64,000 nucleotides of DNA from Saprospiraceae bacterium (GCA_016714085.1 JADJNW010000021.1:29837-93836); one strand, 5' to 3'; positions 36,732 to 46,707 are shown, counted from the stretch's first letter. Made by a program: numbers and translations. Notes: a model not told the origin generated them from the sequence alone.

Positions 36732-37850
36732 ATGAAAAATCACCCAACTACCCGCCGTGCCTGGCTGCAACAAAGCGCGATGGCTTTTGCTGGGTTATCT
36801 GTGATGCCCAATTGGTGGAACGAAGCGCCTTTGCTCGATTTTTCCAATGAAAATGACAAACCTATTAGTCTTGGCAGCAATGAAAATCCTTACGCGCCTT
36901 CGCCCGTTGCGCTCAAAGCCATGCAGGATGCCGCGAAACGGTCCAATCGCTATCCCTGGACAGTCACCACGCAACTGCGAGAGGCTATTGCACAAAAGAA
37001 TAAGCTTTCGACGGATCATGTCGTCATCGGCGCAGGTTCTTCCGAAATTCTTGGTTTGACGGCGCAATGGGCGGCTTTACAAAACGGCAATGCGATTGCT
37101 GCTGACCCGACCTTCGGTATCTGGATGCGGGCAGCGGAAAATCTGGGCTTGAAAATTATCAAAGTGCCATTAACCACAGACAAAATACACGATTTACCCA
37201 AAATGCTTTCGGCGATTAATGCAGATACGAAGTTGGTCTATATTTGCAATCCAAATAACCCGACTGGCACAATTCTTCCGGCGCAGCAGTTGAAAGACTT
37301 TGTGATGGAAGTTTCCAAAACACGCATAGTGCTGTTGGATGAAGCTTACCTTGAATTCACGGATGAGCCTTCAGTGGCAAGCCTTGTGACGGGAAATCGC
37401 AATCTGATTGTCGCCAAAACTTTCTCCAAAATCTACGGACTCGCGGGAGCACGCATCGGCTATGGTTTGGCGCATCCTGATACGATCAAGGCTTTGGTTG
37501 GCTTACAGCCCTGGGCAAATCACAGCGGTAGCGCAGTTTCCTTAGCGGCTGCAATGGCTTCTTTGAATGATGCGGAATTTATATCATATTCTCGTAAAGA
37601 AATTAATAAAACCAAGGATTTTGTTTATCAAGAGTTTAAAAAATTAAATATTCCTTACATTCCTTCTCATACAAATTTTCTCTATTATTCACTTGCAGCA
37701 TATAAAGGCGCTGATTGGCGTAAAGCTTTAGCTGATAATAATATCAATGCAGGGAGCATCGTGGAGCAGAACGGCAAGTGGGCGCGCATCAGCGTTGGTA
37801 CGATGGAGGAAATGCAATATTTTATGAAAACGGTTCAAACCATTTTATAA
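36732..37850 (+). CDS. Tat-exported aminotransferase of the histidinol-phosphate type
   Basis: A 372-residue fold-type I PLP aminotransferase of the HisC/class II family. The PLP-lysine is seen in AKTFSKIYGLAGARIGYG, with YICNPNNPTGT, LLDEAYLEF and GAGSSEILGL also clear. Unusual is an N-terminal twin-arginine signal (TTRRAWLQQSAMAFAGLSVM, about 5-24), so the protein should fold with PLP in the cytoplasm and be exported. Its substrate is unknown and it is probably not the biosynthetic HisC. A 19-base gap separates it from the lumazine-binding-like gene. Confidence 0.88.
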   Translation: MKNHPTTRRAWLQQSAMAFAGLSVMPNWWNEAPLLDFSNENDKPISLGSNENPYAPSPVALKAMQDAAKRSNRYPWTVTTQLREAIAQKNKLSTDHVVIGAGSSEILGLTAQWAALQNGNAIAADPTFGIWMRAAENLGLKIIKVPLTTDKIHDLPKMLSAINADTKLVYICNPNNPTGTILPAQQLKDFVMEVSKTRIVLLDEAYLEFTDEPSVASLVTGNRNLIVAKTFSKIYGLAGARIGYGLAHPDTIKALVGLQPWANHSGSAVSLAAAMASLNDAEFISYSRKEINKTKDFVYQEFKKLNIPYIPSHTNFLYYSLAAYKGADWRKALADNNINAGSIVEQNGKWARISVGTMEEMQYFMKTVQTIL

Positions 37851-37869
37851 TTATCAAAAATTTATCATT

Positions 37870-38322
37870 ATGCAAAAAATCACTCGAATTCTGTTTATGC
37901 TCGCGCTCACATTCGCGGCAAGTACTGTCCTCTTTGCGCAAAGCGCTGAAGAAAAAGCTGCAGTAGAAAAAACCTTGTGGAATTACTTAGATGGCGGCAC
38001 CTACGGCGACACAACGCGCTTGATTGCTGCATTTCACCCTTCGGCTTCGATGAAATTTGTAGATAATAAAACGGGCGAGTTTCGAGATGTGCCGATTGAA
38101 ACTTATCTGAATAATGCCCGCAAAAATGCTGGAAAAACAAGCGATCGTAAATGTCGCGTTCTGAGTTATGATATTGATGGTACGGCGGCCCAAGCAAAAG
38201 TGGAAATTGATTTCGGCACGGGTATGTTTCACGATTATTTCAACTTGTTGAAAATCAATGGAGAATGGAAAATTGTGAGCAAGATTTTTTATCGAATTGA
38301 CAAGCAAGAAAAAGGAGGTTAA
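37870..38322 (+). CDS. secreted nuclear transport factor 2-like (lumazine-binding 2) protein
   Basis: A 150-residue SnoaL/NTF2-fold protein with a signal peptide (FMLALTFAASTVLFAQ). Patterns AAVEKTLWNYLDGGTYGDTTRLIAAFHPSASMKFV and FHDYFNLLKINGEWKIVSKIFYR match the 'putative lumazine-binding' group of Bacteroidota. It may bind a small ligand; no activity can be stated. The 3' end contains an AAAGGAGG that serves as ribosome-binding site for the next gene, pointing to an operon 36732-38743. Confidence 0.85.
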   Translation: MQKITRILFMLALTFAASTVLFAQSAEEKAAVEKTLWNYLDGGTYGDTTRLIAAFHPSASMKFVDNKTGEFRDVPIETYLNNARKNAGKTSDRKCRVLSYDIDGTAAQAKVEIDFGTGMFHDYFNLLKINGEWKIVSKIFYRIDKQEKGG

Positions 38323-38323
38323 A

Positions 38324-38743
38324 ATGAGGATTAAAATTTTTATTTTATTTTTATTTACTTTATTTAACTCTTTAAATAATGCTCATTCTCAAGGCATTGT
38401 GCTAGAAAAAGCGATCTGGGCGGTGGATTACATTAAAGCAAAAGATGGTCAACTTCCTGATTTGTTGCAATTTTTTGAATTAAACTGGAAAGCTGCGCGG
38501 AAATATGCTAAAAAGCATAAATACGTCGAGGCTTACCAATGGTACGTATTGCCCGACAATGCTGATTATCAAGTCGTTTTGATGACTAAATATAAAGATC
38601 GGGTGCAATATGATCACCGGGAAGAGAATTTTCAAAAAATTTTCGCCAAATACAAGCCGAAGCCGATCCTGGTAAATGGCAAAGGCAGCCGAGACATGAG
38701 CGAAATTATCAAATCTGAAGAATTTTACGAGCCAAAGTTTTAA
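38324..38743 (+). CDS. hypothetical secreted protein
   Basis: A 139-residue protein with a signal peptide (IKIFILFLFTLFNSLNNAHSQ) and a lysine- and tyrosine-rich mature part (AARKYAKKHKYVEAYQWYV, RVQYDHREENFQKIFAKY). I recognise no family. I chose the ATG at 38324 since AAAGGAGGTTAAA lies directly before it, the best Shine-Dalgarno sequence in the window. It overlaps nothing and is followed by a hairpin at its stop codon. Confidence 0.72.
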   Translation: MRIKIFILFLFTLFNSLNNAHSQGIVLEKAIWAVDYIKAKDGQLPDLLQFFELNWKAARKYAKKHKYVEAYQWYVLPDNADYQVVLMTKYKDRVQYDHREENFQKIFAKYKPKPILVNGKGSRDMSEIIKSEEFYEPKF

Positions 38744-38762
38744 AGAGCTTAGCTCTTTAATT
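38741..38762. terminator. hairpin at the stop of the 38324 gene
   Basis: AAAGAGC-TTA-GCTCTTT (38742-38758) is a perfect 7-bp stem overlapping the TAA stop. The T tail is short on either side, so it may be a bidirectional terminator between convergent genes. Confidence 0.55.
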
Positions 38763-38800
38763 AGAGGGTTTTGGGCGAAGCCAATAAGAAGGTTGCGCCT

Positions 38801-39589
38801 TTATTGTCTTGCCATTTCAGTAAAATTAATCAGTTTTTTCAAACCATCTTTGTAGCCCAATTCCAACTGCTTTTCAAAAGCTTCTTTCGTAAAATTCATG
38901 GGAGAAGGCAACATTTTAGAAGGACGAATATACACCAACCGTTCGGCGTACTGTCGATGCCGATTGCGCTGCTGTATCGAAAAACGGGACGCTTCGGTCA
39001 CATCTATTGCAATCACTAAATCCAAATGCTGTCGGTCGAATGCTATTTGAGTAGGTAAAATGCTATGAATCCCGCCATCAATATATTCATAATCACCTAT
39101 ACGATGTGCTTCAAAAATGGGAAATGTTGCGCTCGCAATGATATACTCAATTAGCAAACCTTCAGGAATAGCTTCTGGGAAAAGCGATTGCCCTTTTCGC
39201 AAGGTTTTATTATACACCACGAAGCCAAAATCAATCGGCGACTGACGAATTATATTTTCATCCAAATGTTTTTTCAATAGCGTTTTGAAGCTATTGACGC
39301 GGATAGCACCGTTTTGATACCAATCGCGCATCAGCGTTCTGTAACTAAACTCCCCTTCGATACTATCAAAAATTTCATGGGGCTGTATGCTTTTCCAAAG
39401 TTCCAACGCCAAATTCCAATCTTGTTGCACAACGAGCGCGCCATTGATCGCGCCAATAGAGGCACCGGTCACCACTTTTATTTGCTGATCCAATCCCATT
39501 TCATACAAAGCCTGCCACACGCCCATCTGATAAGCACCGCGCGTACCGCCGCCCGACATGACTAATCCCAAATTCTTATTTTCTCTCAT
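38801..39589 (-). CDS. patatin-like phospholipase
   Basis: A 262-residue patatin-family lipid acyl hydrolase. The oxyanion loop SGGGTRGAYQMG (about 10-21), the nucleophile elbow GASIGAING and the catalytic Asp in YIDGGIHSILP are present in the usual order. The ATG at 39589 (MRENKNLGLVMSGGG) is preferred to one 15 codons upstream. No signal peptide is seen, so it is likely cytoplasmic. Substrate unknown. Confidence 0.92.
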   Translation of the reverse strand: MRENKNLGLVMSGGGTRGAYQMGVWQALYEMGLDQQIKVVTGASIGAINGALVVQQDWNLALELWKSIQPHEIFDSIEGEFSYRTLMRDWYQNGAIRVNSFKTLLKKHLDENIIRQSPIDFGFVVYNKTLRKGQSLFPEAIPEGLLIEYIIASATFPIFEAHRIGDYEYIDGGIHSILPTQIAFDRQHLDLVIAIDVTEASRFSIQQRNRHRQYAERLVYIRPSKMLPSPMNFTKEAFEKQLELGYKDGLKKLINFTEMARQ

Positions 39590-39732
39590 AAAATTTGAGT
39601 GCCTTTGTAAAATTGAAATACAAAAACAAGGCAAATGGTTTATCCTATCATTAAAGTGTAGCTATTTTCACTGAAAAAACTATCTTTAAGCCTTGTTTTA
39701 CCTGATTTTTCAATAGCAAGCGAACACCTGAA

Positions 39733-41148
39733 ATGCTACTTGGATTTATCATTATCTATTTGCTCGTCACATTACTAATTGGTTGGTGGGCATCGCGCCG
39801 GGTTCATTCAACCAAAGACTTTGTAATCGCTGGAAGGCAGTTGCCTTTAATGATAGCTGCTACGGCATTATTTGCTACCTGGTTTGGCTCGGAGACTTTG
39901 ATGGGCGCTTCTTCTGAGTTTATCGAAGGTGGATTGATTGGTGTAGTCGAAGATCCATTTGGTGCGGCGCTTTGTTTGATTTTGGTAGGGGCATTTTTTG
40001 CCAGGAAGTTGTACCGCTTGAATATTCTGACTTTTAGCGATTTTTTCAAACAAAGATTTAGCCGTCAAGCGGAATTTATTTCCGCAATTTTCCTTGTACC
40101 GTCTTATTTTGGCTGGATTGCGGCGCAACTGGTTGCCATGGCGATTATTTTGCAAACACTCACAGGAATGTCTTTTGTGACTGGCATTGCTATTTGCACC
40201 GTAGTCGTACTCATATACACCTATATCGGTGGAATGTGGGCAGTTTCCATCACAGATTTTGTGCAAACGATTATGATTTTGGTTGGTTTGCTGATTTTGG
40301 CTTACTCGGTTAATCAACAAGCCGGGGGCTTTGAAAAAGTAATGGCATCGACACCCGAAGGGTTCTTTCGCTTCACACCAAATCCAGATTTGACAAGTAT
40401 TGTAGAATATTTTGCAGCCTGGATTACCATTGGCTTGGGCTCGATCCCGCAGCAAGATGTTTTCCAACGGGTAATGGCTGCTAAAAGCGAAAGTGTAGCC
40501 GTAAAAGCTTCTTATTTATCTGGTTTTATGTACCTTACAATTGCATTTATCCCATTATATATCGGACTTTGTGGGAAGGTTTTGTATCCTGAATTGTTGG
40601 AGGGCGACCCGCAGATGGTGCTTCCGCAAATGGTATTGCAACACGGCAGTACTTTTTTGCAAATCATGTTTTTTGGCGCCTTGCTCTCGGCTATTTTGAG
40701 TACAACCTCTGGAGCAATCCTTGCGCCTGCAACCGTCATCGGTGAAAACCTCGTCAAACCCTATTTTAAAAACCTGAGCGACGCACAGTTGTTACAAATA
40801 ATGCGCTTCGGCGTAGTAGGCGTGGCTATTTCTTCGGCGTTCATGGCAGGTTGGAATACCAATATTTACGAACTGGTAGGTCAATCTTCAGCGCTAAGCC
40901 TGGTATCTTTGTTTGTGCCCTTGGCAGCAGGTTTGTATTGGCGAAAAGCCTCTAATCTTGGTGCAATGCTATCAATGCTAATAGGAATGGCAGTCTGGAT
41001 ACCTTGTGAAATCATTGGAACCGAGATTCCAAGCATTATTTGGGGCCTTTTGGCGAGTATTTTTGGTATGCTCGTCGGAAGTTTTTGGAAACCTGATACA
41101 ACGCACCAATCTTTACAGCATCAATCACTTGCCAACGAAAATGCTTAA
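39733..41148 (+). CDS. sodium:solute symporter family protein
   Basis: A 471-residue SSS/SLC5 transporter with about 13 hydrophobic helices. Family motifs include STKDFVIAGRQLP near the N-terminus, ATWFGSETLMGASSEFIEGG (sodium and substrate region), FFKQRFSRQAEFISAIFLVPSYFGWIAAQL and AILSTTSGAILAPATVIGENL. Substrate is unknown. Its last codons overlap the ATG of a 46-residue gene (ATGCTTAA), suggesting coupled translation. Confidence 0.92.
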   Translation: MLLGFIIIYLLVTLLIGWWASRRVHSTKDFVIAGRQLPLMIAATALFATWFGSETLMGASSEFIEGGLIGVVEDPFGAALCLILVGAFFARKLYRLNILTFSDFFKQRFSRQAEFISAIFLVPSYFGWIAAQLVAMAIILQTLTGMSFVTGIAICTVVVLIYTYIGGMWAVSITDFVQTIMILVGLLILAYSVNQQAGGFEKVMASTPEGFFRFTPNPDLTSIVEYFAAWITIGLGSIPQQDVFQRVMAAKSESVAVKASYLSGFMYLTIAFIPLYIGLCGKVLYPELLEGDPQMVLPQMVLQHGSTFLQIMFFGALLSAILSTTSGAILAPATVIGENLVKPYFKNLSDAQLLQIMRFGVVGVAISSAFMAGWNTNIYELVGQSSALSLVSLFVPLAAGLYWRKASNLGAMLSMLIGMAVWIPCEIIGTEIPSIIWGLLASIFGMLVGSFWKPDTTHQSLQHQSLANENA

Positions 41149-41281
41149 ATTCATTGAAACAATTTTTAGATTCTTATTATTGATTAGTGGTGATAAAGAA
41201 GAAATGAGAAGATTGATGGAAGCAAAAAAACTGAAAAATCAAGAAAAATCACATACCCAAAGACATATTAAAAAGCTTTAG
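41141..41281 (+). CDS. 46-residue protein coupled to the symporter
   Basis: Starts at the ATG overlapping the symporter stop (ATGCTTAA). It has a hydrophobic N-terminal segment (MLKFIETIFRFLLLI, about 15 residues) and a highly basic tail (EAKKLKNQEK, HIKKL). It could be a small symporter-associated peptide anchored to the membrane, or a chance reading. No family known to me. Confidence 0.45.
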   Translation: MLKFIETIFRFLLLISGDKEEMRRLMEAKKLKNQEKSHTQRHIKKL

Positions 41282-41317
41282 AAATCGTACTTCGTACCTT
41301 GTAAATCGTACTTCAAC
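41281..41317. repeat. direct word repeat before clpB
   Basis: AAATCGTACTTC occurs twice (41283-41294 and about 41303-41314) with CGTACC between; the second copy ends near the clpB ATG. It shares the style of the other reiterated spacers. Confidence 0.5.
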
Positions 41318-44098
41318 ATGACTTATGACAATTTCACTATAAAATCCCAGGAAGCCATTTTGGCAGGGCAGCGACTGGCAGCAACGCTAAGCCAACAACA
41401 AGTGGACACCGTACACATCGTGCGCGGCATCATGGATACCGATGATAACGTCTCGACTTTTTTGTTACAAAAAATGGATGTCAATGTGCTGCAACTCAAG
41501 CAAAAGCTGGACAACGTCATCAAAACCTACCCGCGCGTAGAAGGTACTGAAAAACAATACCTTACCGATGATGCCAATAAAGCGCTGGCGACTGCTAAGA
41601 AATTGCTACCGGAATTCGGAGATGAATTTATTTCCATTGAATTGATCTTGCTTGGCATTATCAAAGGCAGCGACAAAGCGGCGGTGCTATTGCGGGGCTT
41701 GGGCGCAACCGAGGAGGGCCTGCGCGAGGCGATCCAGGAATTGCGCAAAGGGCGCAAAGTCAACGACCAAAGCAGCGACGAAACTTACAATGCGCTTGGC
41801 AAATACGGTATCAACCTCAATGAACGCGCGGAGACCGGCAAGCTCGACCCTATCGTTGGGCGCGACGAGGAAATCCGGCGGGTGCTGCATATCCTGAGTC
41901 GCCGACACAAAAACAATCCATTGCTCATCGGCGAGGCCGGCGTTGGTAAAACCGCTATTGTAGAAGGCATCGCTTGGCGTATCATCAAAGGCGATGTACC
42001 GGAGCATTTGAAATCGAAGAAAATTTATACGCTTGATTTGGCGGCCTTAATTGCTGGTGCAAAATTCAAAGGTGATTTTGAAGAGCGCTTGAAAGCCATT
42101 ATTAAAGAAGTAGAAGCTTCTGGTGGCGAAGTTATTTTGTTTATTGATGAAATCCACACGCTCATTGGCGCAGGCGGCGGTAGTGGCTCAATGGACGCAG
42201 CAAATATTCTGAAACCAGCTTTGGCGCGTGGCGAAATCCATGCTATTGGTGCTACCACTTTGGATGAATACCAAAAATACTTCGAGCAGGATAAAGCCTT
42301 GGTTCGGCGCTTCCAGACGGTGCGTATCGAAGAGCCCAATGTAGAAGATACGATTTCCATTTTGCGCGGATTGCAGGAAAAATATGAGGTTTTTCATAAA
42401 ATACAGATTCTTGATGAAGCATTGATAGCCGCAGCAGAGTTTTCGTATCGCTACATTACCGATCGTTTTTTACCGGATAAGGCGATTGACTTGATTGACG
42501 AGGCTTCCGCCAAATTACGATTGGAATTAGACTCCGTACCCGAAGAAGTGGATGAATGGGATAGAAAGTTACGCCAATTGGAAATCGAGCGCGAAGCGCT
42601 GAAACGAGAAGGCGATCAGAAAAAAATCAAAACCATTACCGAGCAAATCGCAAATGCTAAGGAAAAACGGGATTCCTTGACCGCCGGCTGGCAAAATGAA
42701 AAGGAAATTATAGAAGTCATCCAGGATATTAAAAAACGGATGGAAGAACTCGAACTCCAAGCTGAAAAGGCGGAGCGAGCCAGTGATTATGAGGGGGTTG
42801 CTAAAATTCGATACGGCGATTTGCAAGATTTGCAAACCCGCTTAAAAATAGCCGAAGAAAAACTCGAAGAAATTCCAGACGATAATCGCCTCACCAGCGG
42901 TGAAGTTACTGCCAATGACATCGCCGAAGTCGTAGCGCGTTGGACGGGCATTCCAGTTTCCAAAATGCTGCAAAGTGAGAAAGATAAATTAATGAAACTG
43001 GAAGATGAGATTGGCAAACGCTTGATTGGGCAGCACGAAGCCGTGAAAGCAGTTTCTAATGCGGTGCGCCGTAGCCGCTCCGGTTTGCAAGATGCCGACC
43101 GCCCTATTGGTTCGTTTATTTTTCTTGGCCCTACTGGTGTTGGTAAAACAGAATTGGCGAAAGCCTTGGCTGAAGTATTGTTCGACGATGAAAAAGCGAT
43201 CACTCGCATTGATATGAGCGAATATCAGGAGCGGCACGCGGCCTCGCGCCTTGTAGGAGCACCTCCGGGCTATGTGGGCTATGAAGAAGGTGGCCAATTG
43301 ACAGAAGCGGTGCGCCGGAAGCCTTATTCCATTGTCTTGCTGGATGAAATTGAAAAAGCGCATCCCGATACTTTCAATGTCTTATTACAAATGTTGGACG
43401 ATGGACATTTGACTGACAATCGTGGTCGCGTAGCAAATTTCAAGAATACCATTATCATTATGACCTCCAATATGGGGTCAGATACGATTCTGGAAAATTT
43501 TGAAGATTTAGAAGAATTGGGCGAAGACAAACGCGCAGAAATTATTGAAGCGACCAAAGATGAGGTTTTCAATTTACTGAAAGAGAATTTGCGACCGGAG
43601 TTTTTGAATCGGATCGATGAGCAGATTATGTTTACGCCTTTGAGCAAAACCGAAATTCAGCAGATTTTGAAGCTTCTACTACGAAAAGTGGACAAAATGC
43701 TTGGCAGACAAGGCATTATATTACGCATCAGTGAAGCTGCCATGACACATCTATCAGATTTAGGCTATGATCCTCAATTTGGTGCGCGCCCGATGAAGCG
43801 CGTGTTGCAGCGCGAGGTAATTGATGAATTGTCAAAATTGGTGATTTCGGGCATTTTCAGTGCTGGCGATACGATTTATTTGGATGTAAAAAAAGGTGGG
43901 TTATCATTTGGCAAAGAACCTTTCAAAGGAGAATTAGTCATTGAACCGGAAGTTGAAAAGCCAGAGAAAAAAGTAAAAGCCAATAAAGAAAGTGAAGAAG
44001 CTGCCGCCACGGCGAAGCGTTTAAAGGATATTCAAGAATTAGAAAAAGCCACCAAAGACGTGCAAGATGCCGCGAAGAAGGTGAAGGATGTAGAGTAA
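41318..44098 (+). CDS. clpB: ATP-dependent disaggregase ClpB
   Basis: A 926-residue Hsp100 disaggregase that, with DnaK, threads and refolds aggregated proteins. Order: Clp N domain (1-145, FTIKSQEAILAGQ), AAA1 (160-400, Walker A GEAGVGKTA, Walker B ILFIDEIHTLIG), the coiled middle domain (400-530) that distinguishes ClpB from ClpA/C, AAA2 (540-760, GPTGVGKTELAKAL, LDEIEKAHPDTFNVLLQML) and a C-terminal domain. A Lys/Glu/Ala-rich tail of about 50 residues (EKKVKANKESEEAAATAK) exceeds the usual end. It is preceded by direct repeats AATCGTACTTC. No CIRCE-like site is seen. Confidence 0.96.
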   Translation: MTYDNFTIKSQEAILAGQRLAATLSQQQVDTVHIVRGIMDTDDNVSTFLLQKMDVNVLQLKQKLDNVIKTYPRVEGTEKQYLTDDANKALATAKKLLPEFGDEFISIELILLGIIKGSDKAAVLLRGLGATEEGLREAIQELRKGRKVNDQSSDETYNALGKYGINLNERAETGKLDPIVGRDEEIRRVLHILSRRHKNNPLLIGEAGVGKTAIVEGIAWRIIKGDVPEHLKSKKIYTLDLAALIAGAKFKGDFEERLKAIIKEVEASGGEVILFIDEIHTLIGAGGGSGSMDAANILKPALARGEIHAIGATTLDEYQKYFEQDKALVRRFQTVRIEEPNVEDTISILRGLQEKYEVFHKIQILDEALIAAAEFSYRYITDRFLPDKAIDLIDEASAKLRLELDSVPEEVDEWDRKLRQLEIEREALKREGDQKKIKTITEQIANAKEKRDSLTAGWQNEKEIIEVIQDIKKRMEELELQAEKAERASDYEGVAKIRYGDLQDLQTRLKIAEEKLEEIPDDNRLTSGEVTANDIAEVVARWTGIPVSKMLQSEKDKLMKLEDEIGKRLIGQHEAVKAVSNAVRRSRSGLQDADRPIGSFIFLGPTGVGKTELAKALAEVLFDDEKAITRIDMSEYQERHAASRLVGAPPGYVGYEEGGQLTEAVRRKPYSIVLLDEIEKAHPDTFNVLLQMLDDGHLTDNRGRVANFKNTIIIMTSNMGSDTILENFEDLEELGEDKRAEIIEATKDEVFNLLKENLRPEFLNRIDEQIMFTPLSKTEIQQILKLLLRKVDKMLGRQGIILRISEAAMTHLSDLGYDPQFGARPMKRVLQREVIDELSKLVISGIFSAGDTIYLDVKKGGLSFGKEPFKGELVIEPEVEKPEKKVKANKESEEAAATAKRLKDIQELEKATKDVQDAAKKVKDVE

Positions 44099-44118
44099 AA
44101 GTCATAATCGGCGGCTGA

Positions 44119-45282
44119 TTAATGCAATGTAGCTCGTTGTCCGTTTGTATTTTCTTTTGAACTCATGGGCACATGAAGGTTTCGGTATTCACTGGGGGTA
44201 AAATTGGTCAGTTTTTTAAACGTAGAATTAAATGAGACCTTATTGTTGAACCCTACCTGGTAGGCAATTTCTATAATGGTCATATCTTGTTTAGTGGTAG
44301 AAGCCAGGAGTTCTTTCGCTTCTTCAATGCGCAGCGTATTAAGATAATCGAAAAAGGATTGCCCAAACCGCTCATTGATTACTTGCGATAGGTTGTGTCG
44401 GGAAGTATGGAGTATATCCGCCAGTTTTTCCAATCTGAGATCGCTATTCCTATACAATTTTTGCTGTTGCATCCAATGCGATAATCGTTCTTGCAATTGC
44501 TGAGCTGCGGTTTCGGTCAAGCCGGAATTTTTATACTTCACATTCGGGGAGCCAGGGGGGGCGTAAACCAATCCAAACACTTGTGGTTGCATATAACCCA
44601 TTAAAGCAAGCCCATAAATGAAAATGGTCATACATAAAGAGATCATATAATCCCATTGGCTATTAAAAAAAGGCATTTGTACCAATAGGAAATACGAAGC
44701 ATAGCTCAGGATAAAGCCGATAAAGAAAATAATTAACCTATTATACCATCGTTTGACTTCTGGAGCGGTACGGCTCAGGGCAAAAGAGATTTTGTGGATG
44801 AAGATAGCATAGACAGCCATGTGGGCAACCTTCAGCCATGGCATAATTGGCTCTATTTTGCTTGCAAGCAGCATATAGAATGATCCGATTGCCATTTTTT
44901 CCGTTGAAAAGAGGGCATACGCCGGTAAACGCCACATAAAGTACAATAATATCGGCAGGAAATGTAACCAATCCCGCTGTTGGAAGCTTCGTTGCGTAAA
45001 AATTTGTCGAAAATAAAAGTAGAAAAAGGGGCCGAATAGGAAAATAAAATACTCCACAATACCCAATAGATAAGGGAAGTACTGGTGATACCCTGTCCAA
45101 AAAAGCACATAGGCTAATAATGTGAAGGAAAATAAAATGGCTAAACCAATGAGCCAACGAAAGGGCGACTGCGTGTGCCGAAGTTTCCAGCTGAAAACCG
45201 CACAAATAAATAAGCCTTGTATAGCTGCAATTAAAAAAAGACTAGTCCAAGTGTCAAATGACGGATCATTCATCGTTTTCAA
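44119..45282 (-). CDS. AraC family regulator with seven-helix membrane domain
   Basis: A 387-residue protein: seven hydrophobic segments (about 10-245) followed by an AraC-type double helix-turn-helix (about 285-375) with LEKLADILHTSRHNLSQVINERFG and IIEIAYQVGFNNKVSFNSTFKKLTNFTPSEYRN. Membrane-bound AraC regulators of this form are common in Bacteroidota; their signals and targets are mostly unknown. It converges on clpB's 3' end and its 238-base upstream gap holds no clear motif. Confidence 0.9.
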   Translation of the reverse strand: MKTMNDPSFDTWTSLFLIAAIQGLFICAVFSWKLRHTQSPFRWLIGLAILFSFTLLAYVLFWTGYHQYFPYLLGIVEYFIFLFGPFFYFYFRQIFTQRSFQQRDWLHFLPILLYFMWRLPAYALFSTEKMAIGSFYMLLASKIEPIMPWLKVAHMAVYAIFIHKISFALSRTAPEVKRWYNRLIIFFIGFILSYASYFLLVQMPFFNSQWDYMISLCMTIFIYGLALMGYMQPQVFGLVYAPPGSPNVKYKNSGLTETAAQQLQERLSHWMQQQKLYRNSDLRLEKLADILHTSRHNLSQVINERFGQSFFDYLNTLRIEEAKELLASTTKQDMTIIEIAYQVGFNNKVSFNSTFKKLTNFTPSEYRNLHVPMSSKENTNGQRATLH

Positions 45283-45520
45283 GCTTCATGTTTATGCCCA
45301 AAACTACACCAATTTATTACTTTTACAAGCTGAGACATAAGACAAACCGCCGACAAAACAGAAAATTATCTTCAGGCTTCTAAAGTTTAATAACGATTTC
45401 ATTTCATGATCATAGATACGCAAAGTGTAACAGTAAGTTCAACTAACAAAAAGCACGGTTGATCGAAAACCTCAAGCAAAATCTATTGATTCTATTACCT
45501 TTGCTTTAATTCATTGAAAA

Positions 45521-46472
45521 ATGAGAATCTTGAGCAAAATCTATCGTTTTCAGTACGTTTGCTTGCTATTGTTTGTGTTCATCATTTCATCTGCGGTAAG
45601 CGGACAACAAATTACTTTTGAAGGTTTAAAATCTATCAACGGGACTGCGCTATATTGTAAAGTTATTGGCGAAGGCGAACCATTGGTAGTGTTGCATGGT
45701 GGGCCGGGCTTGAGTCACGATTATTTTTTGCCGCACTTATTGCCTTTGGCAAAGCGGTTTCAATTGATTTTCTTCGATCAACGAGCACAAGGACAGTCTT
45801 CTATGACGCTTGATTCCAGCCAAATTTCCATTCAAACGATGGTGGATGATATCGAAGGTATTCGTCAGGCTTTTGGCTTGAAAAAAATACATTTGCTCGC
45901 GCATTCCTGGGGAGGCTTGCTCGCCATTCATTATGCTGCACAACACTCGGAAAGCTTGCAGTCTTTGATTTTGGTGGATGTCGTACCTTTGAATACGCAG
46001 CAATTTCAAAAAGAAATGCAGGAAAATATCCGTGAAAGAACTACCCGTCAGGATAGCCTTGATCGTGCCAAGCTCATGACTTCAGAAGGTATCAAAAAGG
46101 GGATGTGAAGGTTTTGAAGAATTGCTGCTGCTTAATTTTAAATCATCTGCTTACAATCGAGCTAATATCAAGCATTTATACTTGAATTTATCTCCTAATT
46201 TCCTCGAAAGCAACCGTTTGCTGCGTTATCTTGGCAAAGATGCATTTGATTATGATTTGACCGAAACTGCTAAGAGAATCGGTGCTCCTACGCTCATTAT
46301 TCATGGTAAAGCCGACTTATTACCCTTAGCTTCTGATCTGGAAATAGAACGAACTATTCCGAACGCTTCTCTCCGGCAACTCATGAAGTCCGGGCATTTC
46401 CCTTTCTTAGAAGAACCTGAGAAGTTCAACAAAATCATTCGCAACTGGATCAAAGGGCATTCTAACCAATAG
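45521..46472 (+). CDS. secreted alpha/beta hydrolase (prolyl aminopeptidase-like), one frameshift
   Basis: About 317 residues when restored. A signal peptide (CLLLFVFIISSAVSGQ) precedes an alpha/beta fold with LHGGPGLSHDYFLPHLLPLA (oxyanion HGGPG typical of proline iminopeptidases), nucleophile Ser in LLAHSWGGLLA, Asp in IIHGKADLLPL and His in MKSGHFPFLEEPEKF. The frame breaks at a G4 run (46099-46102); three G restore GIKKGCEGFEELLLL. Probably exported; the substrate is unknown. Confidence 0.88.
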
Positions 46473-46501
46473 GATCGAGCCTCCATTAAAGCCATTTCCG
46501 T

Positions 46502-46566
46502 TGATAAAAATCATCCCTCCAAGTGATGCCCATCACATACTTTGCTCATTGTCTGGTCTAATTTTG
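46502..46566 (+). promoter_or_regulatory. paired FNR/CRP-like boxes of the first persulfide dioxygenase gene
   Basis: TGAT-AAAA-ATCA at 46502-46513 and TGAT-GCCC-ATCA at 46524-46535 are separated by exactly 10 bases. TAATTTTG at 46559-46566, a perfect -7 box, begins 29.5 bases from the centre of the near box. The leader to the ATG at 46708 is about 135 bases. Confidence 0.75.
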
Positions 46567-46707
46567 TAAGGGTAAAATCGAAAAATGTATTCTATGAATT
46601 GCCAAAGTAGATGCCCTTAACTGAAACATAGTGATGAAGAGACTTTGAGACTCAATGAGCAAATGCCTTTTTATTCCATCTTTCCTAATGTAAAAATTTA
46701 TTCAACT

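Noticed and set aside
38801..39634. Longer start of the patatin-like protein
   Set aside because: The extra N-terminal residues lack family similarity; the ATG at 39589 places the first strand correctly.
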